Below, in pieces: positions 1 to 5,543 of a stretch of 5,543 nt of DNA. The notes beneath the pieces are model-generated. The model was not told the DNA's origin and ran no database searches. It saw only the letters and a program-made list of their open reading frames with translations. The DNA is from Caulobacteraceae bacterium. Lineage in GTDB: Bacteria; Pseudomonadota; Alphaproteobacteria; Caulobacterales; Caulobacteraceae. The stretch's first letter is position 1. Each line of letters begins with the position of its first letter. The stretch covers positions 1 to 5,543 of the forward strand of contig CANKPO010000108.1 of NCBI GenBank assembly GCA_947484535.1, read 5' to 3'. The position numbers and the translations under genes are program-made.

Positions 1-1294
1 AGGACAAGATCGGCCGGTTGCTCGCGTCTCGGGATGATGAACAGCGTCGCGCGCTGTTAAAATAGGCGTTCAGGGTCCCGTTCGCATGGATACCAGTACC
101 TTGGGTGCAAGAGACCAACCCGGAATAGACGGTGTTGACACATTGCAGGACCACAGAACGGTAGCGCTCGGAAAACCAATCCCGTGGAGATTTGGGCCGA
201 AAGGCCTGATCCCCTGACCGACTTGCCGCATAGACCGGTCCTAATCGGTCTATTGACCCCAATGGTACCGGCGGCGGTGGAGCCGGCGGGCTTGGTGGGC
301 CCGGTGGCCGTGGTGGCCCGGGTGGGACGTCCACATAGGCTGTGCAATGGGAGAGATTGGTTGGGTTTGCCGACGATTCCAGAAGGGCTGCTGGAAACCG
401 CGTGGGGGGAGCCGCATCGCTAATGGCCTGAGTCACAGTGCCGCTGGCAGAAACCCGAACCTCATTGTCCGCAGACCGGATGCACCCGCGCCATCGGGTG
501 GGACGCGACAGGTCCAACAGCCTGGCAGATGTTAGAGCGATTGTCGCATTGCGCGGCTCAGCCAGCACACTAAGGCGATCGAGGGCAGGGGACTCAACAT
601 CGCGACCTGAGCCTGAAATGGGCGGACTGCTTGCCGCGACTGCCGCAGGATCGGTCGCCAGAATCGCCTCTGAATTGATATTCACGACCGTGGTCCAAGG
701 CACAACCCCGATCTTCACGCGGTCGCCGCCTAAGGCATAGACCTGATTCACATAGTCTTTGGCCGCTTGCCGCATGAGCGTGAAACGACTGCCGGTGAAC
801 ATTGAGGCGGTGTTATCTAATATGAGGGCAATCTCTACCGGTTTTCCAGCAGATGCCGCCTCCGCTGAGGCCTTAAAGGGAAGCTCTGCTATATTAAAAA
901 GACCGCCAAAAATGTTGGGCGACGCCCCAGTGACGGTCAAAATCAGCTTACCACCATCGGCATCGACCGACTGCGACCAATCTAGGCCGTGGATCTGATC
1001 CGTTCGATCTCTCAGCGATAGGTCCAAACTGGCCTGCGCCGCACGATTGGCCGCCACCATCCTCGCGGTGCTATCGGTCAGACTGTTTGCAAAATAGACC
1101 TTAGCGGCCGCCAAGACCGCCGCATCTGCTGCCTCCTGAACAAAGGCCTTGGTCGATACAAGCCGTCGGTAATCTACGGCCGCGCCGAGCGCCAATGAGA
1201 TCGGGATGAGGGACGCCGCAACAATGATGGCGATATTTCCGCCATTCGCACTTCGGAAACGGCCAATAATGGAGGGGACAAGACTTGATTTCAT
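1..1294 (-). CDS. TadG-like pilus assembly protein with VWA domain, second of a tandem pair (3' end outside window)
   Basis: The frame opens with ATG at 1294 and stays open for 431 codons to the window edge, so the C-terminus is missing. Residues 17-64 are typical of TadE/TadG proteins: a GGNIAII motif, one hydrophobic segment (about 20-42), then DYRR and an alanine-rich AADAAVLAAA stretch. This predicts an inner-membrane anchor with the rest in the periplasm. A VWA domain starts near 153 with a D-x-T-x-S metal site (D160, T162, S164), followed by AAKDYVN and VPW. A W-R-G-C motif lies at 268-271 and a proline-rich stretch at 324-344. The second half of the VWA domain, expected to contain a TDG motif, would lie beyond position 1. 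The protein is clearly paralogous to the gene just upstream (25 of 40 identical residues over 171-210, counted by hand), and the two probably share a transcript. In Tad systems TadG is a minor pilus assembly or pseudopilin-like component. The exact role here is inferred. Confidence 0.88.
   Translation of the reverse strand, partial: MKSSLVPSIIGRFRSANGGNIAIIVAASLIPISLALGAAVDYRRLVSTKAFVQEAADAAVLAAAKVYFANSLTDSTARMVAANRAAQASLDLSLRDRTDQIHGLDWSQSVDADGGKLILTVTGASPNIFGGLFNIAELPFKASAEAASAGKPVEIALILDNTASMFTGSRFTLMRQAAKDYVNQVYALGGDRVKIGVVPWTTVVNINSEAILATDPAAVAASSPPISGSGRDVESPALDRLSVLAEPRNATIALTSARLLDLSRPTRWRGCIRSADNEVRVSASGTVTQAISDAAPPTRFPAALLESSANPTNLSHCTAYVDVPPGPPRPPGPPSPPAPPPPVPLGSIDRLGPVYAASRSGDQAFRPKSPRDWFSERYRSVVLQCVNTVYSGLVSCTQGTGIHANGTLNAYFNSARRCSSSRDASNRPILS
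263..325 (-). repeat. Proline-rich low-complexity segment in the second TadG-like protein
   Basis: Residues 324-344 contain 15 prolines in 21 positions, arranged as PPGPPRPPGPP followed by SPPAPPPP. The segment sits between the second and third conserved cysteines (C317 and C385). The upstream paralogue has no equivalent, and its spacing between the matching cysteines is about 20 residues shorter. It probably forms an extended, stiff periplasmic linker. The four-proline run would be expected to need elongation factor P for smooth translation. On the plus strand the segment appears as a G-rich tract. Confidence 0.8.
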
Positions 1295-1300
1295 GCCCAA

Positions 1301-1308
1301 TCTCTTTT
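1301..1308 (-). promoter_or_regulatory. Ribosome binding site for the second TadG-like gene
   Basis: On the minus strand a purine run, AAAAGAGA, lies 6 nt before the ATG at 1294. It supports that start, which is also the only one that includes the whole TadE/TadG-type N-terminus. The remaining gap back to the upstream stop codon is short (57 nt in all) and shows no clear promoter or terminator hairpin, so co-transcription is likely. Confidence 0.5.
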
Positions 1309-1351
1309 CCGAGGATAAAGTAATTCGAACTACTATGTTTTGCTTGACGGT

Positions 1352-3328
1352 TTAGCTATTCGATGGGCGCAGCAAATCACTAAATGACGATCTCAACAAT
1401 AGTTCAAGATCCTCCCCATTTGGGGTCAGGACCCTATTATTGGCTCCTGTGCACCGCGCTGCAAAATTTCTGGCGACCGGATCTGAGCCATTGGTCAATA
1501 TGACATAGACCTTGATGCCATAGGTCTCGCGCATTGTTTGGCAGGCCGCCAAGGTGAGAGCGTTCAGACTGGCTATATTCAAATTGGCAACATTGCCTGA
1601 CCGCCAACAGGCGCCGCTGCCGCGACGGCTTTCTCGCGTACAGCCATAATAGCCCTCATAATCGATCGGCGTATCATTACGGCCGTCCGTAATGAGGACG
1701 GCGATCTTGCGGGCAGACGGACCGAAGGCTCCAGCCCTTTGCCGCTCGCCTAGTCCCCAAAACCGCGTCCAATAGGGACTGGGCGACAATGTCCGCAGCG
1801 CCCAAGTCAGTCCAATATCCGATTGGCTTCCGCCGGGCACAGGATAGAGCTCATTCAACTTGTCCAAGATCTGGCGCCGGTTGCTCGATAGGGGAAGGAT
1901 TGCCGCCGGACAGTTAAGGTTCGGGCCCGCAATGGGCCTATAGGCTTGACCCCAAATGCTGCGCTCAACAGACCCAAACCCGTTGGATCCCCACGGACAG
2001 ATCACCCCTCCTGCCGTGAGATAGTCGATCTCGTTTGGATCCGACAAACAGGCGCGATTGACCCCGGTCTTGACCGGACGATTTGAGGTCAGGTCGGCAG
2101 AACAGTCCTGACTGTTGGGCTGAAAAGCATTGAGGGTCCCATTTTGGTTGTCCGTCAGGGCGCTTGGACCGGTCTGATCAAGACATTGCCTGATCGAATT
2201 GGAGTAGTTCCACTTAACACATTGCTGGACCCATTCGGCCTTTTGTATTCGGCTGAACAGCTCCCCCCGCCTTATGCCGGGTTTCCAAAATCTAGCTTGG
2301 GTGGGCCTGCCCACGTCTGAAACATCGGGCTCAAGGGGCTGATCGATCATCTGATAGGCCAAACATTGCCCGATAAAAGGGGTTTGGATGCTCGAACCCA
2401 AAAGGGCCAGAGGCCAAACGCCGCTGGGTGGTGGCTGATCATCAATGGTTTTGACCACGTTATTGTCCGCATCAATCTGAACCTCACCGGGCGAGGACCG
2501 AACGCAACCGCGCCATTGGGTGGGTTGGGAAAGAGCAACCAAACGATCAGAACTAAGGCGCGTGGAGGGGTCGAGTGGTTCGGCGAGTAAGGCCAGCCTC
2601 GATTGCAAGGGTTGCGGGGGAGGGCGACGAGAGCCGGTGGCCAAATAGTCAATATCTCGAACCGCGGAGCTGTCGTCAGGCTCAACAGCCTCGGAGTTGA
2701 TATTGACCAGAGCGGCCCAGGGGATGACAGAGATTTTCACGCTCGATCCCGCCACATCCATGAGATCGTTCACATAGTCCTTTGCGGCGCGCCGCATGGC
2801 TGTAAATTGATCAAAGTCGTTTAACGAGCTGGAGCTATCGACAATAAGGGCAACTTCGAGCGCGTGACGCGTGGGATCGACCGCCGTTGAGACCTTGATT
2901 GGGACAAGCTGGATGAGCGGTAGGGCGCTGAGAATTGTGGCGCTGTCGGCCATAACATCCAGATCAAAGCGTTTCTCAACCGGGTCTGTGTTCACCTTCC
3001 AGGTGATGTTTCTAACGCGGACTTGCGAGCTTTCCCACTGATGCAGAATTGTGCCGATCTTTTCTTCACTCGCGATTTTGCGGTCAAGCTCGGTGTTGTT
3101 TTGATCGGTAAAATAGACGAAGGCCCCCTCGACGGCTGCGCGGTCGGAGATGGTTTGCAGTGAGCCGCGTGCCTCATCATATCTTTGGAACTGCAGGTAA
3201 CTGCCGAAGGCAAAACTTAGGGGTATCACCGACAGGGCGGCGGCCCAGACCAGTGCAGTCCGAATCCTACGACCCCCAAATGGGCTTTCAAGGCTTCGTC
3301 CTCGGCGATCCAAAGGTGGCTCCTGCAA
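1352..3328 (-). CDS. TadG-like VWA-domain pilus assembly protein, first of a tandem pair
   Basis: A 658-residue frame resembling TadG-type proteins. The N-terminus is arginine-rich (R8, R9, R11, R20, R21, R23) and is followed by one hydrophobic segment at about 24-47, which predicts a cytoplasmic tail and a large periplasmic body. The VWA domain is split by a long insertion, as is usual in TadG. The first metal-site motif is D164-S-S166-S-S168. The second half has GGSQSDIGLTWALRTLSP (499-516) and LITDGRND (545-552, D548). The family usually has threonine where S501 stands, so the metal site looks functional. W-R-G-C is at 272-275, and 12 cysteines (275 to 626) suggest disulfides. The canonical GN-x-A N-terminal motif seen in the downstream paralogue is absent. 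There is no ATG near the 5' end: the frame can start at TTG 3328 or TTG 3313, and the latter has the better ribosome binding site (653 aa). A role in pilus or surface assembly is inferred from family only. Confidence 0.87.
   Translation of the reverse strand: MQEPPLDRRGRSLESPFGGRRIRTALVWAAALSVIPLSFAFGSYLQFQRYDEARGSLQTISDRAAVEGAFVYFTDQNNTELDRKIASEEKIGTILHQWESSQVRVRNITWKVNTDPVEKRFDLDVMADSATILSALPLIQLVPIKVSTAVDPTRHALEVALIVDSSSSLNDFDQFTAMRRAAKDYVNDLMDVAGSSVKISVIPWAALVNINSEAVEPDDSSAVRDIDYLATGSRRPPPQPLQSRLALLAEPLDPSTRLSSDRLVALSQPTQWRGCVRSSPGEVQIDADNNVVKTIDDQPPPSGVWPLALLGSSIQTPFIGQCLAYQMIDQPLEPDVSDVGRPTQARFWKPGIRRGELFSRIQKAEWVQQCVKWNYSNSIRQCLDQTGPSALTDNQNGTLNAFQPNSQDCSADLTSNRPVKTGVNRACLSDPNEIDYLTAGGVICPWGSNGFGSVERSIWGQAYRPIAGPNLNCPAAILPLSSNRRQILDKLNELYPVPGGSQSDIGLTWALRTLSPSPYWTRFWGLGERQRAGAFGPSARKIAVLITDGRNDTPIDYEGYYGCTRESRRGSGACWRSGNVANLNIASLNALTLAACQTMRETYGIKVYVILTNGSDPVARNFAARCTGANNRVLTPNGEDLELLLRSSFSDLLRPSNS
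3320..3324 (-). promoter_or_regulatory. Shine-Dalgarno AGGAG that may set the start of the first TadG-like gene at TTG 3313
   Basis: On the minus strand AGGAG is followed by 6 nt and then TTG at 3313-3311, codon 6 of the longest frame. This fits a bacterial start better than TTG 3328, which has only a purine run (AAAAGA) 5 nt upstream. Both give the same membrane segment and differ by five residues. The frame is closed by a stop at 3344-3346, so no earlier start exists. Confidence 0.45.
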
Positions 3329-3429
3329 GTTGATCTTTTGTAATTAGATCAATACAGCAGGATATGAGATGAATATATTGAAACTCTATTGATTATATCT
3401 ATCACTATTATAATAGCCAGATCAGAGAA
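3329..3429 (-). promoter_or_regulatory. AT-rich intergenic region with possible promoter and inverted repeats
   Basis: This gap between the FAH stop codon and the first TadG-like gene is much more AT-rich than its surroundings (21 G or C in the 80 nt of 3341-3420, counted by hand). Read on the minus strand it has two TATAAT hexamers (3392-3397 and 3407-3412). Neither has a good -35 box at normal spacing. The second lies inside a perfect 12-bp palindrome, CTATTATAATAG (3405-3416). A 7-bp inverted repeat, TTGATCT/AGATCAA with a 9-nt loop, spans 3330-3352 next to the gene start. No GC-rich hairpin with a T-run is present to terminate the FAH transcript. A promoter for the VWA pair is plausible but not proven. 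Confidence 0.35.
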
Positions 3430-4146
3430 TTACAGTAGTTTAAACAATAGTTCGCCAACGCCTTCAATCTCAGCCTTCACCGTTTCATCGCGTTCGATCG
3501 GGCCAACGCCCTCAGGCGTTCCTGTAAATATCAAGTCGCCCGCCGCTAAGGTCCAGAGCCGAGAAGCCTGTGCGATGGTTTCACCGATCGACCAGATCAT
3601 GTCTCCAAGTTGGCCGTCCTGCCGGGTCTTGCCATCAACTGTCAGCCATATTCTCCCTTCTGCCTGACCGATTGCGTCTTGAGCCAAGGGACAGTTGGCT
3701 TTGCGCCGAATAGGGCTGATGGGTGCTGAAAGATCAAAGCCCTTGGCCGCATCCCATGGCTGACCCTTGGCCTTGAAGCCATTTTGAAGATCGCGGCGCG
3801 TGAGGTCTACGCCAACCGCATAGCCATAGACCGCCGCAAGACCCTGTTCGGGGGTTAGGTTTGAGCCGCCGCTCGACAGGGCTGCAACCAGCTCGACCTC
3901 ATGGTGCAGATCTGACGTGGCTGAAGGGTAGGGCACTGTTGCGCACTGGCCGGGAGGGCAGATCACAATCGCATCGGCAGGCTTGGAAAAGAAGAACGGA
4001 AGATCGCGTTCATCAGCCCCCATTTCCCGGGCATGGGCCGCATAGTTGCGTCCAACGCAAAGGATCCGGCGGACAGGGAAAAGTGCTGAGGTTCCTTCAA
4101 CAGGAACAGCAGGACGCGCGGGTGGGGGGAATGCAAAGCTAGACAT
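3430..4146 (-). CDS. Fumarylacetoacetate hydrolase (FAH) family protein, FAHD1/YcgM/fumarylpyruvate hydrolase-like
   Basis: A 238-residue cytosolic enzyme of the FAH superfamily, which cleaves C-C bonds in acylpyruvates or decarboxylates oxaloacetate using Mg or Mn. Visible motifs: VGRNYAAHAREMG (31-43) with H38 and E41 at the positions of the FAHD1 catalytic His/Glu pair; FFFSKPADA (51-59); the metal ligands E83 and E85 in HHEVEL and D114 in GVDLTRRD; GQPWDAAKGFD (128-138) with K135; and FTGTPEGVGP (207-216). All key residues are present and the length is normal (FAHD1 and YcgM are about 220 aa). The N-terminal FPPPARPAVPVEGT extension is common in proteobacterial members often named fumarylpyruvate hydrolase. 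The substrate cannot be decided from sequence, because acylpyruvase, fumarylpyruvate hydrolase and oxaloacetate decarboxylase look alike. No aromatic-degradation gene is adjacent. The ATG at 4146 is supported by the conserved N-terminus, but only a weak ribosome binding site is visible. Confidence 0.93.
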   Translation of the reverse strand: MSSFAFPPPARPAVPVEGTSALFPVRRILCVGRNYAAHAREMGADERDLPFFFSKPADAIVICPPGQCATVPYPSATSDLHHEVELVAALSSGGSNLTPEQGLAAVYGYAVGVDLTRRDLQNGFKAKGQPWDAAKGFDLSAPISPIRRKANCPLAQDAIGQAEGRIWLTVDGKTRQDGQLGDMIWSIGETIAQASRLWTLAAGDLIFTGTPEGVGPIERDETVKAEIEGVGELLFKLL

Positions 4147-4308
4147 GGTGCCAGATTAGGGACTTCCAACGCTCGGTAAAGTCTCAAGATTTATGGGTTA
4201 CGGTTGTTTAACTTGATTTTCCGGGCAGGCCGCGCACTGAATAACACCTAAGGTGGCGTGAATGTCTCGACTTCAACAGGTCGAAACCGGCCGATAGGAT
4301 CTTGGACC
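4147..4308. promoter_or_regulatory. Divergent intergenic region between the FAH gene and the ABC transporter operon
   Basis: This 162-nt stretch must hold promoters for both directions, because the FAH gene leaves on the minus strand and the ABC operon on the plus strand. Going right, a TTGATT at 4213-4218 could be a -35 box, but no good -10 follows at 16-18 nt. A small inverted repeat, CACCT-A-AGGTG (4245-4255), lies downstream and could be an operator. Just after it an AAGGTGG sequence precedes a possible 11-codon ORF (4262-4297). No promoter is clear enough to call precisely. Confidence 0.4.
4262..4297 (+). other. Possible 11-codon leader ORF upstream of the ABC ATPase gene
   Basis: ATG at 4262 opens MSRLQQVETGR and stops at TAG 4295-4297, 11 nt before the ATPase ATG. 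An AAGGTGG sequence (4250-4256) lies 5 nt upstream of this ATG, a better ribosome binding site than the one before the ATPase itself. It could be a translated leader, or only chance, since such short frames are common. The same AAGGTGG is too close (1 nt) to serve the GTG at 4258. Confidence 0.15.
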
Positions 4309-5187
4309 ATGTTGATCATCGAGAATTTGAATCACATCTATCCCAATGGCACCCACGCCCTGCGCGGTATCGATCTGGTCATTCCCAATGGGATGTTCGG
4401 CCTGCTCGGGCCTAATGGCGCGGGTAAGTCCACCTTAATGCGGGCCATCGCCACCCTGCAGACCCCCACATCTGGCCATTTGCGCTTTGATGAGATCGAT
4501 GTGCTGGCCAATCCAGAGGCACTTCGCCGTCAACTCGGGTACCTGCCGCAAGACTTTGGCGTTTATCCCCGCGTGTCGGCCTATGACATGCTCGACCATA
4601 TGGCGGTTCTTAAAGGTGTGGCCCAACCAGCCGCGCGAAAGGAAACGGTCGAGGCCCTGCTCAATCAGGTCAATCTTTGGACGGTTCGTCATAAGGCCTT
4701 GGCCGGCTTTTCGGGGGGGATGCGTCAGCGCTTTGGCATTGCGCAGGCCCTGATCGGTGATCCCCGTCTGATCATTGTCGATGAGCCGACTGCTGGCCTA
4801 GATCCGGAAGAACGAAACCGGTTTCTGAACCTCTTGGCCGAAATCGGCGAAAATGTCGTGGTCATCCTATCGACCCATATTGTTGAAGATGTCGCCGACC
4901 TTTGTCCCTCCATGGCCATCTTGGCCGAGGGCCGGATTCTTAGCCAAGGTGCCCCGCTTGGGCTGATTGACAGCCTCAAGGGCCGGGTCTGGAAAAAAAC
5001 CATCAGCCGCCAAAACCTTGAGGCGGTTCGAAAGGACCACGAGGTCATTTCCACCCGGCTGTTTGCCGGAGCGACGGTTGTTCACGTTCTTGCCGACCGG
5101 TCTCCCGATGAGGGTTTTGAGCCGGTCTTGGGTGGGTTGGAGGATGTCTATTTCTCCGTCCTCTCTGCATCGCGCCGTGTGGCCTGA
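4309..5187 (+). CDS. ABC transporter ATP-binding protein
   Basis: A 292-residue cytoplasmic ATPase that powers an ABC-2 type exporter. All motifs are intact: Walker A GPNGAGKST (34-42), Q-loop Q81 in LPQDFG, signature FSGGMRQR (134-141), Walker B LIIVDEP (154-160) with catalytic E159, D-loop AGLD (162-165) and switch H190 in STH. The C-terminal 80 or so residues (RILSQGAPLGLIDSLKG onward) are the usual extension of exporter ATPases. The frame is open back to a GTG at 4258 (309 aa), but ATG 4309 is preferred. MLIIENLNHIYPNG is where homologous ATPases begin, an AGGA lies 9 nt upstream, and the extra 17 residues look like non-coding translation. The permease gene follows after 16 nt, so the two form an operon and almost certainly one transporter. 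The substrate is unknown. Confidence 0.94.
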   Translation: MLIIENLNHIYPNGTHALRGIDLVIPNGMFGLLGPNGAGKSTLMRAIATLQTPTSGHLRFDEIDVLANPEALRRQLGYLPQDFGVYPRVSAYDMLDHMAVLKGVAQPAARKETVEALLNQVNLWTVRHKALAGFSGGMRQRFGIAQALIGDPRLIIVDEPTAGLDPEERNRFLNLLAEIGENVVVILSTHIVEDVADLCPSMAILAEGRILSQGAPLGLIDSLKGRVWKKTISRQNLEAVRKDHEVISTRLFAGATVVHVLADRSPDEGFEPVLGGLEDVYFSVLSASRRVA

Positions 5188-5190
5188 GCC

Positions 5191-5196
5191 GGGGGA
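5191..5196 (+). promoter_or_regulatory. Ribosome binding site for the permease gene
   Basis: GGGGGA lies 7 nt before the ATG at 5204, within the 16-nt gap after the ATPase stop codon. The purine-rich site and tight spacing support translation of the permease from the ATPase transcript. Confidence 0.55.
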
Positions 5197-5203
5197 CGGA
5201 TCA

Positions 5204-5543
5204 ATGTTCGGCAAGATTGCGGCCTTTGAATTTCGCTACCAACTCAGGCAACCGCTGTTCTGGGTGGTGTTTATCTTCTTTTTCCTTTTGACCTTCGGCT
5301 CGGTCACGATTGAACAGATTCAGCTCGGATCTGGAGGCAATGTTCACCGCAATTCGCCGTTCGCGATTGCCCAGACCCACCTGATCCTATCCGTCTTCTA
5401 TATGTTCGTGACGGCGGCCTTTGTGGCCAATGTCGTTGTTCGCGATGACGAGACCGGATTTGGTCCGATCATCCGGTCGACTCGGGTCACCAAGGCTGAC
5501 TATCTGCTCGGACGATTTAGTGGCGGGGTAGCCGCTGCCGCAG
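5204..5543 (+). CDS. ABC-2 type permease, probably the N-terminus of a permease/M1 aminopeptidase fusion (3' end outside window)
   Basis: Only the first 113 codons are inside the window and the frame is still open. The protein begins MFGKIAAFEFRYQLRQP, followed by a membrane segment at about 18-34, a short periplasmic stretch with GGNVHRNSPFAIA (44-56), a second membrane segment at about 58-79, and then a cytoplasmic motif, RDDETGFGPIIRSTRVTK (80-97). From memory of the family, this combination starts the large proteins annotated as ABC transporter permease/M1 family aminopeptidase, often around 1,200 residues with a zinc peptidase domain at the C-terminus. The peptidase part is not visible here and is inferred. 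It would form the membrane part of the transporter driven by the upstream ATPase. An ordinary ABC-2 permease is the alternative. Confidence 0.85.
   Translation, partial: MFGKIAAFEFRYQLRQPLFWVVFIFFFLLTFGSVTIEQIQLGSGGNVHRNSPFAIAQTHLILSVFYMFVTAAFVANVVVRDDETGFGPIIRSTRVTKADYLLGRFSGGVAAAA

Noticed and set aside
1..65. Plus-strand frame ending in TAG at 65 that looks like the C-terminus of a gene entering from the left
   Set aside because: The opposite strand is continuously coding here and aligns with the paralogue (NGTLNAY, then a cysteine, then SNRP), so this is a shadow frame.
263..335. G-rich plus-strand tract as a G-quadruplex
   Set aside because: The GGG runs are unevenly spaced with one loop of about 20 nt, and the tract is fully explained by proline codons on the other strand.
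184..998. Chain of short plus-strand ORFs
   Set aside because: They lie antisense to the open minus-strand TadG-like frame, have proline- and arginine-rich shadow composition, and match no family.
1..1294. Second TadG-like gene as a decayed pseudogene
   Set aside because: Full translation shows no internal stop or frameshift in 431 codons, and the alignment to the paralogue continues to the window edge.
1295..1351. Promoter between the two TadG-like genes
   Set aside because: The TTGACG at 1344-1349 is on the plus strand, pointing the wrong way, and no -35/-10 pair is visible on the minus strand.
3405..3416. CTATTATAATAG palindrome as a transcription terminator for the FAH gene
   Set aside because: The stem would be all but two A-T pairs, with no loop and no following T-run.
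4258..4308. GTG at 4258 as the start of the ABC ATPase
   Set aside because: Its ribosome binding site would be only 1 nt away and the extra 17 residues match nothing in the family. ATG 4309 fits homologue starts.

Overview
The window looks like an alphaproteobacterial chromosome of moderate GC content, with Caulobacterales or Sphingomonadales as the best guess. This rests on protein resemblance: TadG-like von Willebrand A (VWA) proteins with the W-R-G-C motif, a fumarylpyruvate-hydrolase-like protein with the FPPPA...FPVRRI N-terminus, and an ABC ATPase followed by a permease of the type usually fused to an M1 aminopeptidase. No rRNA, tRNA, insertion sequence or CRISPR array was seen.

Minus strand, positions 1-4146, read from high to low coordinates: a complete FAH-family hydrolase gene (3430-4146); a 100-nt AT-rich gap; a complete 658-codon TadG-like VWA gene (1352-3328, TTG start); a 57-nt gap; then a second TadG-like gene that starts at 1294 and is still open at position 1. 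The second gene has no stop in the window, so it is easily missed by an ORF caller that wants closed frames. The short plus-strand frames over 57-998 are its shadows. The two VWA proteins are tandem paralogues. They share the MIDAS region, a W-R-G-C motif and five cysteines in the same order, but differ at the N-terminus and by a proline-rich insertion.

Plus strand, positions 4309-5543: an ABC ATPase gene (292 aa from the ATG at 4309) and, 16 nt later, the first 113 codons of its ABC-2 type permease, which runs off the window. These two genes form an operon diverging from the FAH gene across a 162-nt intergenic region.

Functionally the window holds two unrelated neighbourhoods: a membrane-anchored, periplasmic or surface VWA pair related to Tad (Flp) pilus assembly but with no other tad gene in view, and an ABC export system. 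The FAH enzyme is probably metabolic and unrelated to either. I found no convincing wholly new system. The most interesting part is the diverged tandem VWA pair.
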